Assembly (NCBI RefSeq): GCF_010093305.1
Contig: NZ_PDWS01000001.1
Span: forward strand, 248,001-312,000
Length of the DNA: 64,000 nucleotides
Origin: Pseudoxanthomonas sacheonensis
GTDB lineage: Bacteria; Pseudomonadota; Gammaproteobacteria; Xanthomonadales; Xanthomonadaceae
Direction of reading: 5' to 3'
Of the stretch, positions 43,024-53,100 are shown piece after piece. Below the pieces are notes generated by a model. The model ran no database searches. It was not told the DNA's origin and saw only the letters and a list, made by a program, of their open reading frames with translations. Each line of letters begins with the position of its first letter. Within the stretch, counting starts at the first letter, position 1. A program made the translations under genes and the position numbers.

Positions 43024-43703
43024 GGCTTGGCTGGCTCCGTGGTCGGGGTGGGCGTGGCGGCGGGCGGCTGCCCTTCGTCGTGTTCTTCATCGTGCTGGTC
43101 GTTGTCGTCAGCATCCTTGCGCGTGCGCGTGGCCTCTACTTCCAGGCGCAATTCCACGCTGTCGCCGATGACCGACTTCCAGGCATCGATGCCGAATTCC
43201 GCGCGACTGAGCGTGGCGGTGGCTGAAAATCCCGCCGTGCGCCGGAACGGCGGCAGCGGATGGCGTTTGAGCGCATTGAAGGTCACTTCCAGCTTCACTT
43301 CCTTGGCGACTCCGTGCAGGGTCAGCGTGCCATATACAGAGGCGTGCTGGGGGTCGATGGGTTCGATGCGGGTCGAAACGAAGCTTGCGGTCGGGAATTG
43401 CTCCGCGTCCAGCAGGTTGCGCGCCAGCACGGCCTGGTTCCACTTCTCATCGCCCAGGTCCAGCCGCTGCAAGGGAACGCTGACTTCAAGCTTGGCCGTG
43501 GTCCAGTCCTCCGGGTCGAATTGCAGATGGCCGCTGCTGCCGGACACCGTACCGATGGCCTTGGAAAAACCGGCGTGTTCGACCGCGATCATGACCCGGG
43601 TATGCACCGGGTCCAGTTCGTACGCCGCACTCGCCGCCCGCGCCGGCATGGCGGACAGCGGCATCAGCAAAAGCGCGACGCCAAGGGGAAGGCATGGATT
43701 CAT
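43020..43703 (-). CDS. YceI-family periplasmic protein (copy 2) with acidic Pro-rich tail
   Basis: 227 residues, first gene of the operon. Signal peptide (LGVALLLMPLSAMPARA), then the YceI barrel (YELDPVHTRVMIAVEHAGFS, GTLTLHGVAKEVKLEVTFNA). It differs from copy 1 in sequence and by a tail rich in Asp, His, Glu and Pro (DDNDQHDEEHDEG). The His/Asp-rich stretch could bind metal. It overlaps the cytochrome gene by 4 bases. Confidence 0.9.
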   Translation of the reverse strand: MNPCLPLGVALLLMPLSAMPARAASAAYELDPVHTRVMIAVEHAGFSKAIGTVSGSSGHLQFDPEDWTTAKLEVSVPLQRLDLGDEKWNQAVLARNLLDAEQFPTASFVSTRIEPIDPQHASVYGTLTLHGVAKEVKLEVTFNALKRHPLPPFRRTAGFSATATLSRAEFGIDAWKSVIGDSVELRLEVEATRTRKDADDNDQHDEEHDEGQPPAATPTPTTEPAKP

Positions 43704-43808
43704 AGGCCCGGGATTCTAGGTGGGTGCCGCTGAAGATACGCCGCTTGCACATGCAACGGTCCGTTGCGATGCTGCCCGGACAGGGAAGCGGATCAAGTGG
43801 GGTAGGGA

Positions 43809-46800
43809 ATGAGGCGGTGCGTCTGGTTGCTGGGACTGGTCATGCTGTGCGCCGGCGCGCAGGCGGCCGTGCCCGAAATTCCGCGTTTCCGGTTGCTGAG
43901 CTCCGCCGACGGCCTGCCCGCCACCACCATCCCGGCGCTGGCGCGGGACCGCGAAGGCTATCTGTGGATCGCCACCTGGGACGGCCTGGCGCGTTACGAC
44001 GGGGTGGGTTTTCAAACCTGGCGCCACGATCCCGACGATCCCGCTTCGCTGCCCGGCAACGTCGTACAGGCGCTGCACATCGACGGCGACGACCGCATCT
44101 GGGTGGCTACCGAAAACGGCGGCCTGAGCGTGATGGGAGCCGACCGCAAGGGTTTCCGCCACTACCGCATGGCCGACCATCCGGAAATGGGCAGCGACGA
44201 TGTGTTCACCATCGCCAGCCGGGGCAAGGAGGTGTGGTTCGGCACTTTCGGCGGCGGCCTGCACCGGTTGTCGCCGCAAGGAAGCATCCGCAGCTTTCGC
44301 GCCGACGAGAAGACGCCCGACGGGCTGCCATCCGACACGGTGCTGTCGCTTTCCTTCGACCAGAAAGGAGGCTTGTGGATAGGCACCATGGGCGGGCTGG
44401 CCCGTTTCGACGGCAAGACCGTGCGCCGGGTCGCGACGCCGGCCGGCGAAGACCTGATCGTCTATTCGGTTACCCGCATCGGCGACACGCAATGGGTCGG
44501 CACCTCCGAAGGCGTTTTCCAGTGGCGCGCAGACGGCCGCTGGCAGACGCCGGAGTGGTCGCCGATGTTCGCCCGACCCAATGCGGTGATGACGATACTG
44601 AGCGACGGCAGCGGCGAATACTGGCTGGCCAGCCAGGGCGGCCTGTGGCGCACCGAAGGCAACGGCGCTCCCTCGCCGGTCGTCCACGACGATCTGGGCG
44701 CAGGCATCGGACGCGTGGTGCAGACCGCGCTGCTGCAACCCGACGGAGGCATGTGGGTGCCCGTGCCGACCAAGGGCCTGGCTTATTTGCGTTCGGATTG
44801 GCGGCGTATTGCCGCGTTCTCGCGCGCACAGGGGCTTGGCGGGGGCGTTTACCGTGGTCTCTCCGCCTCAGGAGCGGACCATATCTGGCTGGTCAGTACG
44901 ATCGGCAAAGTGGAACGCCTCAACACCCGCACCGGCGAAATCACGCCATTGGGGCTGTACGAAGAGCAATTGAAGGACATCCGGCTCATTTCGGCGCTGG
45001 AAGACAGCAAGGGCCGCCTGTGGCTGGGCTACCGCAAGGGATTGATGCGGATCGACCTGACGACCCAAGAAATGCGCAGTTGGGAGACCGACGCCCCGCA
45101 CGACCCCCATCCCGACGAAAGCACGGTGGACTGGCTGGTGGAAGCGCCCGATGGATTGTGGCTGTCCACCCAGATGGGCAGCGTGCAGCGTCGCGACCTG
45201 GATACCGGCAAGGTGCTGGATACCCTGCCGGTGAATGCGGACGGTTCGCCGCTGTCGGACGTGGAAGCGATGGCGCTAGCGCCCGATAACGCAGTGTGGC
45301 TGGCAGGTGCGAAGGGTTTGCGGCGCTGGCAATCGGCGCAACGCAGGTTCGTCGCCCTGCCTGCGTTCGGCGAGCAGCGCGTGTTCGGTTTCGTGTTCGA
45401 GAGTCCGGACCGTCTCTGGCTGCACCGTTTGTCCGGGCTGGAGGCCTGGCATCGCGGCGCTTCCGGCGGTTGGACGCTGGCAAGGCGCATCGCCAGCGCG
45501 GATGGTCTGCCGGCGCTGGAATCTACCGGTTTGCAGATCGACGCGCAGAAACGACTGTGGCTGGCCACGCGGCGAGGGCTTTTCCGTTTCGATCCACGGA
45601 CCGGCCAGGTGCGCAATTACGGCGCGCGCGATGGCTTGCTGAGCCAGGAATTCAACGACCGCGCCCTGTTGATCACCCGCGACGGCGTGTTGGCGGGAAG
45701 CGCGGCCGACGGTTCGGTGATGCTGCTGGATACGCGCCTGCCCGACCCGGCGCCGGTCACGCCGCATCTGGTGCTGGATGCGTTGCAGGTCAGCCGCGAC
45801 GACGGAATCGTCGCGCTGCCGGTCACGGGCGGCTTCGCTTTGCGGCCGGGCGATCACGAATTGCAGATCAGCGCGCGGCTGCTTTCCTTCGACGACCCGC
45901 TGGTCAACCGCTATCGCTCGCTGCTGGAAGGCTTCGACAAGGATTGGGTGGACCAGGGCGCCAGCGGCGAGCGCGCGTTCTCCACTCTGTCGCCGGGCGA
46001 TTATGTGTTGCGCATGCAGGCTTTCGACGATGCGGGTAACGCTTCGGCCGAGCGCGTGCTGCGCTTCCAGGTGTCGCCGCCCTGGTGGCGCAGCAAATGG
46101 GGAATCGCGTCGTTCGTAGTGCTGGGCCTGTTGTTGCTGGGCGTCGCCGGCGCTCTGTACCGGCGTCGCTTGCGCCGCCGCAACGCCTGGCAGCTGGCCG
46201 AACACAAGCGCGACCTGGCCGAACAGGCTTCGCTGGCCAAGACCCGTTTCCTGGCCACGCTGGGCCACGAGGTGCGCACGCCGATGACCGGCGTGCTGGG
46301 CATGAGCGAACTGCTGCTGGCCACGCCGCTGGACCAGAAACAGCGCGGCTACACCCATGCCATCCAGAACGCCGGCACGCATCTGCTGCGCCTGGTCAAC
46401 GACGCGCTGGATATCGCGCGCATCGAGGCCGGCAAGCTGGAGTTGCAGCAACAGGATTTCGACGTGCGCGCGCTGGTGGACGAAGTGGCGGGATTGACCG
46501 CGCCGCTGGCCGAGCAACACGGCCTCAGCTTTTCCGACGAAGTATCGGCCAGCGTGCCGGCGGCGCTGCAGGGCGATCCGATGCGGGTACGGCAGATCCT
46601 GCTGAACCTGCTGGGCAACGCGATCAAATTCACCGAGAAAGGCGGGGTGACCTTGCGCGTTTCGCCTTGCCTGCCGCAAGGGATACGCTTCGCGATCGGC
46701 GATACCGGACCCGGCATCAGCGAGGAACAGCAAACCCGCCTGTTCCAGCGTTTCGAGCAGGCCGAGGGCGCGCGCACCGCGGCGCGCTACGGCGGCAGCG

Positions 46801-47339
46801 GCCTGGGCCTGGCGATCTGCCAGGAGCTCGCCGTAGCCATGGGCGGGCGCATCAGCGTGGAAAGCACACCGGGACAGGGCACCTGCTTCATCGTGGAATT
46901 GCCGCTGGCCACGGCCGCCGAACTGCCTCGACAACCTCGTGCCGATCCCTCGGCGCCCTTGCCGTCGCTGCGCATCCTGCTGGTCGAGGACGATGCCACC
47001 GTGGCCGAAGTGATCGCCGGCCTGCTGCGCGCGCGCGGCCACCAGGTCAGCCATGCCGCGCACGGTCTGGCGGCGCTGACGCAAACAGCGGCGCAGGCGT
47101 TCGACATCGCGCTGCTGGACCTGGATCTGCCGGGCCTGGACGGGCTGGCTCTCGCCCGCCAGTTGCGCGCCCAATCGTTCGAGGCGCCGTTGATCGCAGT
47201 CACCGCACGCGCCGACGCGGAAGCCGAACCGCTGGCGCAGGCGGCGGGTTTCGATGGTTTCCTGCGCAAACCGGTGACCGGCGATCTGTTGGCCGCGGCC
47301 ATCGAGCGGGCGATGATGCGACCCCGCAACCGCGCTTGA
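43809..47339 (+). CDS. Hybrid sensor histidine kinase with periplasmic two-component propeller
   Basis: 1176 residues, two-component-system propeller type. Signal peptide ([13 protein letters not shown]), then about a dozen propeller blades with the [13 protein letters not shown] pattern across residues 30-620, then a Y_Y_Y domain near 650-740. A membrane helix ([20 protein letters not shown]) leads to the H-box [18 protein letters not shown] (His820), ATPase motifs ([29 protein letters not shown]) and a C-terminal receiver with Asp1104 in [11 protein letters not shown]. Such receptors sense extracellular ligands, often polysaccharide, but no ligand is evident here. There is no partner regulator next to it. 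Confidence 0.96.
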   Translation: MRRCVWLLGLVMLCAGAQAAVPEIPRFRLLSSADGLPATTIPALARDREGYLWIATWDGLARYDGVGFQTWRHDPDDPASLPGNVVQALHIDGDDRIWVATENGGLSVMGADRKGFRHYRMADHPEMGSDDVFTIASRGKEVWFGTFGGGLHRLSPQGSIRSFRADEKTPDGLPSDTVLSLSFDQKGGLWIGTMGGLARFDGKTVRRVATPAGEDLIVYSVTRIGDTQWVGTSEGVFQWRADGRWQTPEWSPMFARPNAVMTILSDGSGEYWLASQGGLWRTEGNGAPSPVVHDDLGAGIGRVVQTALLQPDGGMWVPVPTKGLAYLRSDWRRIAAFSRAQGLGGGVYRGLSASGADHIWLVSTIGKVERLNTRTGEITPLGLYEEQLKDIRLISALEDSKGRLWLGYRKGLMRIDLTTQEMRSWETDAPHDPHPDESTVDWLVEAPDGLWLSTQMGSVQRRDLDTGKVLDTLPVNADGSPLSDVEAMALAPDNAVWLAGAKGLRRWQSAQRRFVALPAFGEQRVFGFVFESPDRLWLHRLSGLEAWHRGASGGWTLARRIASADGLPALESTGLQIDAQKRLWLATRRGLFRFDPRTGQVRNYGARDGLLSQEFNDRALLITRDGVLAGSAADGSVMLLDTRLPDPAPVTPHLVLDALQVSRDDGIVALPVTGGFALRPGDHELQISARLLSFDDPLVNRYRSLLEGFDKDWVDQGASGERAFSTLSPGDYVLRMQAFDDAGNASAERVLRFQVSPPWWRSKWGIASFVVLGLLLLGVAGALYRRRLRRRNAWQLAEHKRDLAEQASLAKTRFLATLGHEVRTPMTGVLGMSELLLATPLDQKQRGYTHAIQNAGTHLLRLVNDALDIARIEAGKLELQQQDFDVRALVDEVAGLTAPLAEQHGLSFSDEVSASVPAALQGDPMRVRQILLNLLGNAIKFTEKGGVTLRVSPCLPQGIRFAIGDTGPGISEEQQTRLFQRFEQAEGARTAARYGGSGLGLAICQELAVAMGGRISVESTPGQGTCFIVELPLATAAELPRQPRADPSAPLPSLRILLVEDDATVAEVIAGLLRARGHQVSHAAHGLAALTQTAAQAFDIALLDLDLPGLDGLALARQLRAQSFEAPLIAVTARADAEAEPLAQAAGFDGFLRKPVTGDLLAAAIERAMMRPRNRA

Positions 47340-47379
47340 GCCGTTCACGACCGCACGTGCCGAATCAGAAGGCGCCCGC

Positions 47380-48339
47380 ATGAGTTTCCCGTGCAAACGA
47401 TTCGCCCTATCGCTGCTGGCGCTGGCCGCACCGCTGGCCATGGCCCAGGCGCCGATAGCGCCTGATGCCGGTAGCGTCCAGACGCCGTTCCTGGGCGGAT
47501 TCCTGAAGGAAACGCGCGTGATCTATCCGCTGCGGATCGGCGATTGGCAGGCCCAAGGCGAGCATCTCTACGAGCAGCGGGAACTGGGGGCCTCGGTGCG
47601 CTACGTGCACGGCCTCCAGAAGGATCGCTGGATGGATCTGTATTTCTATCCTGCGGGGATCCTGACCAACGAACAGTTGGGCGAAGCGATGGAAAGCACG
47701 CTGGAAGGGCTGCGCCTTTCCGCTGGCTACAGCGCTGCCGACATCGATCCGATCGCGCCGGTCGTGTTCACCCAGGGCAGCGGTGCGCAGAAGCAGAAAA
47801 TCACCGCCTACTCCACGTCGATGCGGCTGGTGCGCGAAGGCCAGACTTACCATTCGGCGATGGTGATGCTGGTCAGCGATCTGTATTTCATCAAAGGCAG
47901 GTTCAGCGTCGAAGAGAAATCGCTGTCGCGGCGCGGAACGCAAAAGCAGCTGGAGAAGTTCATGGCTGCGGTGGTGCGCGAATCGACGCTGCGCAGTACC
48001 GGCGATTGCTGGATGCCGCCGCCCATCGTGGAGAAGGCGGCGCTGATCAAGGACGCGCCGGGTCAGTTGGCGGCAACGGACAAGGACGGCGTGCTGTCGG
48101 CCGTCGCCTACGCGGACCGGATCGAGGCGCTGGACGCGAAATCTTCGGAGGCCATCGTCATGCAATTCCTTTCCATGCCGATGAGCGGCCGCCTGGTTCC
48201 GGGCTGCGGTCCTGCCGAAGACATGAATCCAGAAGTGCCCAAGGACATGCGCGAAATCCGCCTTGAATTCGGCGCGCCTTCGGGCGAGAAGGGCAATCAA
48301 TCCGTGCCGCTGAGAACGCGCGCGACCGGTGTCTCTTGA
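47380..48339 (+). CDS. Exported protein of unknown function
   Basis: 319 residues with a signal peptide (FALSLLALAAPLAMA). No domain is recognised. The body has a mixed alpha/beta look (VYPLRIGDWQAQGEHLY-like, MDLYFYPAGILTNEQL, TYHSAMVMLVSDLYFIKGRF) with two Cys (CWMPPP and PGCGPAED) that might form a disulfide in the periplasm. It starts 40 bases after the hybrid kinase, and the HAD gene starts 13 bases after it, so all three may be one transcript. Confidence 0.8.
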   Translation: MSFPCKRFALSLLALAAPLAMAQAPIAPDAGSVQTPFLGGFLKETRVIYPLRIGDWQAQGEHLYEQRELGASVRYVHGLQKDRWMDLYFYPAGILTNEQLGEAMESTLEGLRLSAGYSAADIDPIAPVVFTQGSGAQKQKITAYSTSMRLVREGQTYHSAMVMLVSDLYFIKGRFSVEEKSLSRRGTQKQLEKFMAAVVRESTLRSTGDCWMPPPIVEKAALIKDAPGQLAATDKDGVLSAVAYADRIEALDAKSSEAIVMQFLSMPMSGRLVPGCGPAEDMNPEVPKDMREIRLEFGAPSGEKGNQSVPLRTRATGVS

Positions 48340-48352
48340 GTAAGGAAACGCA

Positions 48353-48955
48353 TTGAACCTGGCCCTGTTCGATTTCGACGGCACCATCACCACCCGCGAA
48401 ATGTTTCCCGATTTCATGCGCTTTGCGGTAACGCCGCGCAGGCTGGCATGCGGGAAGGTTCTGCTTGCGCCGCTCGTGGCCGGCTACCGGCTGGGCATGG
48501 TTCCCGGCAATGCGGTGAGGGCCGCCATCGTGGCTTTCGGTTTCCGCGGCGTGCCGGTGGAAGACATTCGGCGTGCCGGCGAGGCGTTCGCGTCGGACAT
48601 CATTGCCGGGGCATTGCGAGCCAATGCAATGGAAAAAATCCGCTGGCACCAGACGAAGGGAGATCGGGTCGTCGTCGTATCGGGGTCATTGGAGGCTTAC
48701 CTTGCTCCCTGGTGCAAGCAACATGGCCTGGAGTTGCTCTGTTCTCGGCTCGCGGCGACCAGCGGCGTACTGAACGGCCGCTACTTGGGCATGCAGTGTG
48801 TGGGCAAGGAAAAGGCCAGGCGGATACGCGAGCGCTACGACCTGGACGAATACGCTGCGGTGTACGCCTACGGCGATACCCATGAAGACGATGAGATGCT
48901 GGCCATGGCCGACCATGGTTATTTCCGTTGGCGGGCGATGACCGCCGTGCCTTGA
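48353..48955 (+). CDS. HAD-IB family phosphatase (SerB-like)
   Basis: 200 residues from a TTG start with AAGGA upstream. Motif I is LFDFDGTITTRE (nucleophile Asp7 and Asp9), motif II is VVVSGSLEAYL, and motif IV is YAYGDTHEDDEML. This is the HAD-IB group containing phosphoserine phosphatase and related small-molecule phosphatases. Several members act on phospholipids or sugar phosphates, so the substrate cannot be named. Confidence 0.88.
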   Translation: MNLALFDFDGTITTREMFPDFMRFAVTPRRLACGKVLLAPLVAGYRLGMVPGNAVRAAIVAFGFRGVPVEDIRRAGEAFASDIIAGALRANAMEKIRWHQTKGDRVVVVSGSLEAYLAPWCKQHGLELLCSRLAATSGVLNGRYLGMQCVGKEKARRIRERYDLDEYAAVYAYGDTHEDDEMLAMADHGYFRWRAMTAVP

Positions 48956-49014
48956 CCGGTTCGCATCGACAGGAAGGCGGGCATGCAAAGCAACCGACCG
49001 CGCGATCGCTCGCC

Positions 49015-49641
49015 TCAGTCGGACCAGGCTTCGGCGTAGACCGTGCGGTCCGGGTAGCCTTCTTCGGCATGCACCCAGATGCCGCCGAGCTCGCTGGCTT
49101 CCAGGTACAGGCCTTCCTCGCTATCGGTCAGCGCGCAGTGGCTGTCCACCAGCGCGGCCGGGTTGTCCTGCTGCGCGCGGCAACGCGATTCGATGAAACG
49201 CTTCAGCGCCTCGCGCGTTTCCGGGTAAGGCCGCTGCAGGATGTACTGGTGGTCGCTCCACAAGTCCGAGTCCATCAGCCTCACCTCGGCCAAGGGCTGC
49301 CCGGCGAATTGCGCCGTGCCTTCCTTCAGAAAGCCGGTGATGACGGTAGCCACCATGTCGAAACCCGCTTCATCGGCTTTCAGGTCCTCGCACTCCAGAT
49401 GGATGCGATCCACGCTGCGTTTCCACAGCGGGTCCAGTTCGTCGATGCGCTTGGCGCGAATCTGATCGCAGGCCATCGGCAATTGGTTTCCCGCATCGTC
49501 GAACCTGGGTTGATGGACGATCAAATCGGGAAAATCGCCCCCCGACAATTGCAGCACGGGCGCGGGCGTTGCCGCCAGGCAGGGCCATGCCAGCGCTGAC
49601 AGGCTGAAAAGCGCGGCAAGGGCGAGGCGGCGGCATTGCAT
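49015..49641 (-). CDS. Exported protein of unknown function
   Basis: 208 residues with a signal peptide (LALAALFSLSALAWPCLA). No known domain is evident. Several Cys occur (PMACDQIRA, HLECEDLK, ESRCRAQ, DSHCALT), enough for disulfides after export. A partial helical pattern is visible (YPETREALKRFIESR). It is convergent with the HAD gene and 29 bases downstream of hemE. The start was taken at 49641, the Met that opens the signal peptide. Confidence 0.7.
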   Translation of the reverse strand: MQCRRLALAALFSLSALAWPCLAATPAPVLQLSGGDFPDLIVHQPRFDDAGNQLPMACDQIRAKRIDELDPLWKRSVDRIHLECEDLKADEAGFDMVATVITGFLKEGTAQFAGQPLAEVRLMDSDLWSDHQYILQRPYPETREALKRFIESRCRAQQDNPAALVDSHCALTDSEEGLYLEASELGGIWVHAEEGYPDRTVYAEAWSD

Positions 49642-49670
49642 GCGGTGCTCCAGGGCGATCCCGGCAAGGC

Positions 49671-50762
49671 TCAAGCCGGGTTGCGCGCCGACAGCGCATG
49701 CACGGCATCCACCAGCACGGCCACGTGCTCGGGATCCATGTCCGGCGACATGCCGTGGCCCAGGTTGAATACATGTCCCGAGCCTTGGCCGTAGCTGGCC
49801 AGCACGTTGCCCACTTGCGCGCGGATCGCCTCGGGCGAGCCGTACAGCACTGCGGGATCCAGGTTGCCCTGCAAGGCGACCTTGCCGCCGGTGCGGCGGC
49901 GCGCTTCGGATAGTTCCACCAGCCAATCCACGCCCACCGCATCGGTGCCGCTTTCGGCCAACGCTTCCAAGTGCGCGGCGTTGCCCTTGCCGAACAGGAT
50001 CAGCGGAGTGAAATCATCCCGATCATCCTGAGTCTGTCGAAGGACATTGCTGCCACGCTCCAGTTCGCGAGCGATGCGCGTCAGGTAGGGCAGGGAGAAT
50101 TCGCGGTACATCGCGGGACTGAGCACGCCGCCCCAGGTATCGAATACCTGCAACGCCTGCGCGCCTGCCGCGCGCTGCGCGGACAGGTAGGCGATCACCG
50201 CGTCGGTGTTGACCGACAGCAATCCATGCAGGGTGGCCGGGTCGTTCAGCGCCATCGCCTTGATGCGCGCGAAATCCTTGCTGCCGCCGCCCTCGACCAT
50301 GTAGCAGGCCAGCGTCCACGGGCTGCCCGAGAAACCGATCAGCGGCACCTTGCCGTCCAGTTCGCGGCGGATCACCCGCACCGCGTCCATCACGTAGCGC
50401 AGTTCTGTTTCCATGTCCGGCACGCTGAGCTTGGCCAGGTCGGCCGCACTGCGCACCGTATTGCGGAATTTGGGGCCTTCGCCATCGACGAAATAAAGCT
50501 CCAGGCCCATCGCATCGGGAATGGTGAGGATGTCGGAGAACAGGATCGCCGCATCCAGATCGAAACGCGCCAGCGGTTGCAGGGTGACTTCGCAGGCGAT
50601 CTCCGGATTCTTGGCCATGGCCAGAAAGCTGCCGGCCTTGGCGCGCGTGGCGCGGTATTCGGGCAGGTAACGCCCGGCCTGGCGCATCAGCCAGACAGGA
50701 GTGCAGTCCACGGGTTGGCGCTTGAGCGCGCGCAGCAGGCGGTCGTTCTTCAGAGCGGTCAT
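49671..50762 (-). CDS. hemE: Uroporphyrinogen decarboxylase, with repeat-derived insertion
   Basis: 363 residues, against about 354 for close relatives as I recall them. HemE removes four carboxyl groups from uroporphyrinogen III to give coproporphyrinogen III in heme synthesis. Substrate-binding [14 protein letters not shown], the catalytic Asp77 in [12 protein letters not shown], and [13 protein letters not shown] are intact. Between ARELERG and [10 protein letters not shown] (residues 237-251) lies [13 protein letters not shown], which coincides on DNA with a mobile-looking repeat (see that entry). The insert is in frame and sits on a loop, so activity is likely kept. Confidence 0.96.
   Translation of the reverse strand: MTALKNDRLLRALKRQPVDCTPVWLMRQAGRYLPEYRATRAKAGSFLAMAKNPEIACEVTLQPLARFDLDAAILFSDILTIPDAMGLELYFVDGEGPKFRNTVRSAADLAKLSVPDMETELRYVMDAVRVIRRELDGKVPLIGFSGSPWTLACYMVEGGGSKDFARIKAMALNDPATLHGLLSVNTDAVIAYLSAQRAAGAQALQVFDTWGGVLSPAMYREFSLPYLTRIARELERGSNVLRQTQDDRDDFTPLILFGKGNAAHLEALAESGTDAVGVDWLVELSEARRRTGGKVALQGNLDPAVLYGSPEAIRAQVGNVLASYGQGSGHVFNLGHGMSPDMDPEHVAVLVDAVHALSARNPA
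50010..50054. repeat. Repeat fragment inside hemE (CCTGAGTCTGTCGAAGGA type)
   Basis: Plus-strand bases 50022-50044 (around TCCTGAGTCTGTCGAAGGAC) match the core of a short intergenic repeat known to me from many proteobacterial genomes. Here it lies inside the hemE coding sequence in frame and encodes residues near LRQTQDD. The exact ends of the insertion cannot be fixed without an alignment. Confidence 0.65.
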
Positions 50763-50807
50763 GAGGGATCCGGGAAAAGAAAAAGGGGGATCAGGTCGCG
50801 GGTGCGC

Positions 50808-51062
50808 TCATTTGGGCGCGTCGGCGCCGCGCACGAAGGTGACCTGATAGCCGCGTTTGATATGGCCGTCGCGCGCTTTCTCGAAAGCGGCGGTGGCCTC
50901 GTCCTGCAGCAGGTATTGCTCGCGCTTGAGCTGGGCGCGGCCGCCCAGCTGGCCGGTTTCGCGCAGCAGTTCCCAGCCGCCGAACAGATCGGGCTGCAGG
51001 GTCAGCTGCACGTAGCGGGGCGATTCGCCCGCGGTCGGGCGTTGCTGGAGGAACAGGCGCAT
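50808..51062 (-). CDS. WGR-domain protein (small)
   Basis: 84 residues, a nearly complete single WGR-like domain: SPRYVQLTLQPDLFGGWELL, GQLGGRAQLKREQ and ATAAFEKARDGHIKRGYQV. The domain is found in PARP-related and MolR-type DNA-associated proteins; small stand-alone copies are common in Proteobacteria with no assigned role. It starts 8 bases after aroB ends and is on the same strand as hemE and aroB. Confidence 0.85.
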   Translation of the reverse strand: MRLFLQQRPTAGESPRYVQLTLQPDLFGGWELLRETGQLGGRAQLKREQYLLQDEATAAFEKARDGHIKRGYQVTFVRGADAPK

Positions 51063-51070
51063 GGCCCATT

Positions 51071-52177
51071 TTAGCCGGAGAGCACCGCCAGCACGCGGTT
51101 TTCGTCCACATCGGGCACCACTTCGGCGCGTCCGATCCCGCGCCACAGCACCAACCGCAGGCGGCCGGCCAGGTTTTTCTTGTCCAGGCGCATGCGCGCC
51201 AGCAGCGCTTCGGGCGCCAGGCCAGGCGGGATCGAGGTGGGCAGGCCGTAGGCCCGCAGCAAGGCGATCAGCCGGTCGGTGTCGGCGTTTTCCGCCAAGC
51301 CCAGCATCGCCGACAGGCGTGCGGCCAGCACCATGCCGACCGCGACCGCCTCGCCGTGGTTGAGGTTGTCGTTGTGCGGGCTGCCGTAGCCCTGCTCGGT
51401 CTCGATGGCGTGGCCGAAGGTGTGGCCCAGGTTGAGCAAGGCGCGTTCGCCGCGTTCCAGCGGATCGCGTTCCACGATCTCGGCTTTGTGCTCGCAGCTG
51501 CGCGCGATGGCCATGGCCAGGGCCGCGTCGTCGCTGGCCAGCAGCGCTTCGCGCTCGGTTTCCAGCCATTCCAGGAACAGCGGATCGCGGATGGCACCGT
51601 ATTTGATGACTTCGGCCAGCCCCGCCCGCAACTCGCGCGCCGGCAGGGTGCGCAGGGTGGAGGTGTCGGCGAACACCGCGCGCGGCGGGTGGAAGGCGCC
51701 GACCAGATTCTTGCCCTGGGCGATATCGACAGCGGTCTTGCCGCCGACCGAGGAGTCCACCATCGACAGCAAAGTGGTGGGAAGCTGCACGCAATCCACG
51801 CCGCGCATCCAGCAGGCCGCGGCGAAACCGGCCAGATCGCCCACCACGCCGCCGCCCAGCGCGAAGATGCAGGCATCGCGGGTCGCTCCCAGTACGGCCA
51901 GGGCTTCGATAGCCGCGCCGAAATTGGCCAGCGTCTTGGAGGCCTCGCCCGCAGGCAATACGAAGGTGCCCACCAGCAGATCGGGGCGCGCCTCGTGCAG
52001 AGCTTCGCGCACCGTGGCGACATACAGCGGCGCCACCGTCGAATCGCTCACCAGCAATACGTGCCGGCCGCGGACATGCCCGGCCAGGGCGGCTCCGTCG
52101 GCCAGCGCGCCAGGACCGATCACGATCCGGTAGGGGAATTGGCCGCCCACTTCGACGGTGCGCGAAACGCCATTCAT
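51071..52177 (-). CDS. aroB: 3-Dehydroquinate synthase
   Basis: 368 residues. It cyclises DAHP to 3-dehydroquinate in the shikimate pathway, using NAD and a divalent metal. Signatures: [50 protein letters not shown] (metal Glu), [14 protein letters not shown] (metal His) and [11 protein letters not shown] (metal His). The start at 52177 lies inside the 3' end of aroK with a 4-base overlap; the longer frame to 52201 adds unrelated residues. Confidence 0.97.
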   Translation of the reverse strand: MNGVSRTVEVGGQFPYRIVIGPGALADGAALAGHVRGRHVLLVSDSTVAPLYVATVREALHEARPDLLVGTFVLPAGEASKTLANFGAAIEALAVLGATRDACIFALGGGVVGDLAGFAAACWMRGVDCVQLPTTLLSMVDSSVGGKTAVDIAQGKNLVGAFHPPRAVFADTSTLRTLPARELRAGLAEVIKYGAIRDPLFLEWLETEREALLASDDAALAMAIARSCEHKAEIVERDPLERGERALLNLGHTFGHAIETEQGYGSPHNDNLNHGEAVAVGMVLAARLSAMLGLAENADTDRLIALLRAYGLPTSIPPGLAPEALLARMRLDKKNLAGRLRLVLWRGIGRAEVVPDVDENRVLAVLSG

Positions 52178-52716
52178 GCCGCACGCTCGCTGCGCTGCCA
52201 TTGGGCGGCAAGCAATTGCGCCAGGGTGGAGGTCGCCCCGCCTGGCGACAGGTCATCGGTATCCAGCATCAGGTCGGCCACTTCCATATAAAAAGGCTCG
52301 CGAACGGCGGTCAGATCGCGCAATACCTGCTCGCGGTCTCCGCGCTGCAGCAAGGGCCGGGCGCGGTCGCGTCCCAGGCGCTTGAGCTGCGCTTCGACCC
52401 CGACGCGCAAATAGACCACGAATCCGCGCCGCTGCATCAACGACCGATTGTCGCGGTCCAGTACCGCGCCCCCGCCGGTGGAGACCATTTTCCCTTCCTG
52501 GGCCAGCAGTTGCGCCAGAGCGGCCTTTTCGCGCTCGCGGAAACCCGCTTCGCCCACGTGTTCGAAGATGGTGTTGATGGTGGCGCCGCAGCGCTCGACC
52601 ACCGCCTGGTCCACATCGGCGAACTCCAGGCCGAAACGCTCGGCCAGGCGCCGGCCGATGGAGGTCTTGCCGGCCCCCATGGGGCCTACCAGGATCAGAT
52701 TGGGGGCGGGATTCAT
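52174..52716 (-). CDS. aroK: Shikimate kinase
   Basis: 180 residues. It phosphorylates shikimate with ATP. The P-loop is [11 protein letters not shown] (residues 11-21), the shikimate-binding Asp and Arg lie in [12 protein letters not shown] and FREREKAAL, and the lid region is [12 protein letters not shown]. The GGGAV motif is present in [10 protein letters not shown]. It is upstream of aroB with a 4-base overlap, the classic aroKB arrangement. Confidence 0.97.
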   Translation of the reverse strand: MNPAPNLILVGPMGAGKTSIGRRLAERFGLEFADVDQAVVERCGATINTIFEHVGEAGFREREKAALAQLLAQEGKMVSTGGGAVLDRDNRSLMQRRGFVVYLRVGVEAQLKRLGRDRARPLLQRGDREQVLRDLTAVREPFYMEVADLMLDTDDLSPGGATSTLAQLLAAQWQRSERAA

Positions 52717-52845
52717 GTCGAACAGATGCTATCACCGGCTCACGCCGCCGACATCGCTGGCCGCCCGCATCGCTGGCGCCGCGTTAACGGCAACGGGGCT
52801 ACCTTCGTGAGTCCGGCGCAATCCGCCAAACCGAAGGATCAAGCC

Positions 52846-53049
52846 ATGTCGATCGCCAAGATCATCGAAGTCAACGCCGCCTCCAAGACCAGCATGGAAG
52901 ACGCCGTCAAGAACGGCCTCAAGAAGACCTCGGAAACCGTCAAGGGCATCAAGGGCGCCTGGGTCAACGAAATCAAGGTCGTCACGGACGACAACGGCAA
53001 CGTCACCGAATGGCGCGTCAACCTGCGCATCACCTTCGTGGTGCAGTAA
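52846..53049 (+). CDS. Dodecin (flavin-binding)
   Basis: 67 residues, the usual dodecin size. The single-domain fold is visible as beta-alpha-beta-beta: [40 protein letters not shown] and [13 protein letters not shown]. Dodecins form 12-mers that store or buffer flavin or CoA. The Trp of KGAWV is the flavin-stacking residue. The ATG follows GAAGGATC. Divergent from aroK. Confidence 0.93.
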   Translation: MSIAKIIEVNAASKTSMEDAVKNGLKKTSETVKGIKGAWVNEIKVVTDDNGNVTEWRVNLRITFVVQ

Positions 53050-53050
53050 A

Positions 53051-53100
53051 GGCAGGGCGGGCACTGCCCGCCCCCGTATCCAGTACGGGGCAGGCTCTAC
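53051..53100. repeat. Palindromic intergenic repeat with GGGCGGGCACTGCCCGCCC core
   Basis: A 19-bp palindrome at 53055-53073 followed by CCGTA/TACGG and CAGGCTCTAC. The CTA at 53097-53099 is, on the minus strand, the TAG stop of the kinase gene. The core matches the pair at 18344-18407, and the CCGTAC..GTACGGGGCAGGCT part matches 2703-2725. Confidence 0.8.

Noticed and set aside
45276-47441. A 721-residue open frame opposite the hybrid kinase
   Set aside because: It runs antisense to clear kinase and receiver domains and has Gln/Arg/His/Ala-rich low-complexity sequence.
50010-50054. Frameshift or assembly error in hemE
   Set aside because: The frame is intact on both sides and the inserted bases match a repeat core, so an insertion explains it better.
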